The notes beneath the pieces are model-generated. The model made no database searches and had not been told where the DNA came from. It saw nothing but the letters and a program-made list of their open reading frames with translations. From contig CALIBI010000031.1 in assembly GCA_938045815.1 (NCBI GenBank), forward strand, positions 1-50,309: DNA of 50,309 nt. Reading direction: 5' to 3'. The translations under genes and the position numbers were made by a program. How positions within the stretch are numbered: the first letter of the stretch is position 1; each line of letters starts with the position of its first letter. This document shows positions 50,309-50,309 of the stretch, one piece after another. Source of the stretch: an uncultured Sulfolobales archaeon (lineage in GTDB: Archaea; Thermoproteota; Thermoprotei_A; Sulfolobales; NBVN01).

Positions 50309-50309
50309 T

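Noticed and set aside
1-50309. CRISPR array, insertion sequence, prophage, tRNA or rRNA genes
   Set aside because: I looked for regularly spaced repeats, transposase motifs and tRNA-like ends and saw none; the only near-tandem repeat is the pair at 38902-38939.

Overview
The window reads as chromosome of a thermophilic or hyperthermophilic crenarchaeon (Thermoproteota), most like a peptide- and starch-fermenting Desulfurococcales-type organism. The evidence is: AT-rich DNA with one GC-rich island that is the RNase P RNA gene; TATA boxes about 25-30 nt upstream of lead genes and Shine-Dalgarno sites inside operons; frequent TTG and GTG starts; AGA/AGG and ATA codon preference; a type IV pilin-like (class III) signal on a sugar-binding protein; C/D box sRNAs; and archaeal families (ThiR, DUF1464, GPN-loop GTPase, ADP-forming acyl-CoA synthetase, indolepyruvate:ferredoxin oxidoreductase). 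The species is not identified.

Layout. 0-3.7 kb: three-subunit molybdenum hydroxylase of the xanthine dehydrogenase type. 3.8-5.1 kb: acetamidase/formamidase with a zinc-ribbon-like insert. 5.1-7.0 kb: a decay zone with the C-terminal stub of a peptide ABC transporter ATPase, an intact short-chain dehydrogenase and a frameshifted dihydroorotate-dehydrogenase-like remnant. 7.0-13.6 kb: starch/maltodextrin locus (membrane-anchored GH57 glucanase, binding protein, two permeases, no ATPase). 13.65-13.88 kb: two C/D box sRNA genes transcribed away from each other; one guide matches the 5' end of archaeal 16S rRNA and one the peptidyl-transferase loop of 23S rRNA. 13.9-15.9 kb: membrane glycosyltransferase and a small MscS-type channel. 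16.0-18.6 kb: polyferredoxin, an aldehyde:ferredoxin oxidoreductase (AOR) family protein and a MoaD-like protein ending in Gly-Gly. 18.6-20.2 kb: glucan phosphorylase. 20.2-25.0 kb: GPN GTPase, an unknown small gene, the thiamine regulator ThiR and a YkoEDC-type ECF transporter. 25.1-28.2 kb: pterin cofactor genes moaD, moaE, moaC, moaA and a MoeA-related protein. 28.3-34.3 kb: DUF998 membrane protein, surface phosphoesterase, ABC ATPase with a double-length permease, and an Hsp20-like protein. 34.5-38.8 kb: RNA methyltransferase, nucleotidyltransferase, BtpA-family protein and DUF1464 protein. 39.0-48.2 kb: amino-acid and peptide catabolism (class III aminotransferase, ADP-forming acyl-CoA synthetase alpha subunit, IorAB, cysteine synthase family, M19 dipeptidase, gamma-glutamyltransferase). 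48.3-50.3 kb: RNase P RNA, a small CxxC protein and a surface coiled-coil protein.

How the parts fit together. Extracellular glucan is cut at the cell surface, imported as maltodextrin and phosphorolysed. Peptides and glutathione-like compounds are trimmed to amino acids, transaminated, oxidised by a ferredoxin-linked 2-oxoacid oxidoreductase and converted to acids with ATP gain. Aldehydes can be oxidised by the AOR-family enzyme. Two enzyme systems in the window need molybdopterin or tungstopterin, which explains the nearby cofactor genes. The observations most worth a second look are the sRNA pair with recognisable rRNA targets, the second MoaD-like protein overlapping an AOR gene that has Asp in place of a cluster cysteine, the cofactor-locus MoeA relative without the usual MoeA motif, and the two pseudogenes. 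No CRISPR array, tRNA gene, insertion sequence or phage gene was seen.
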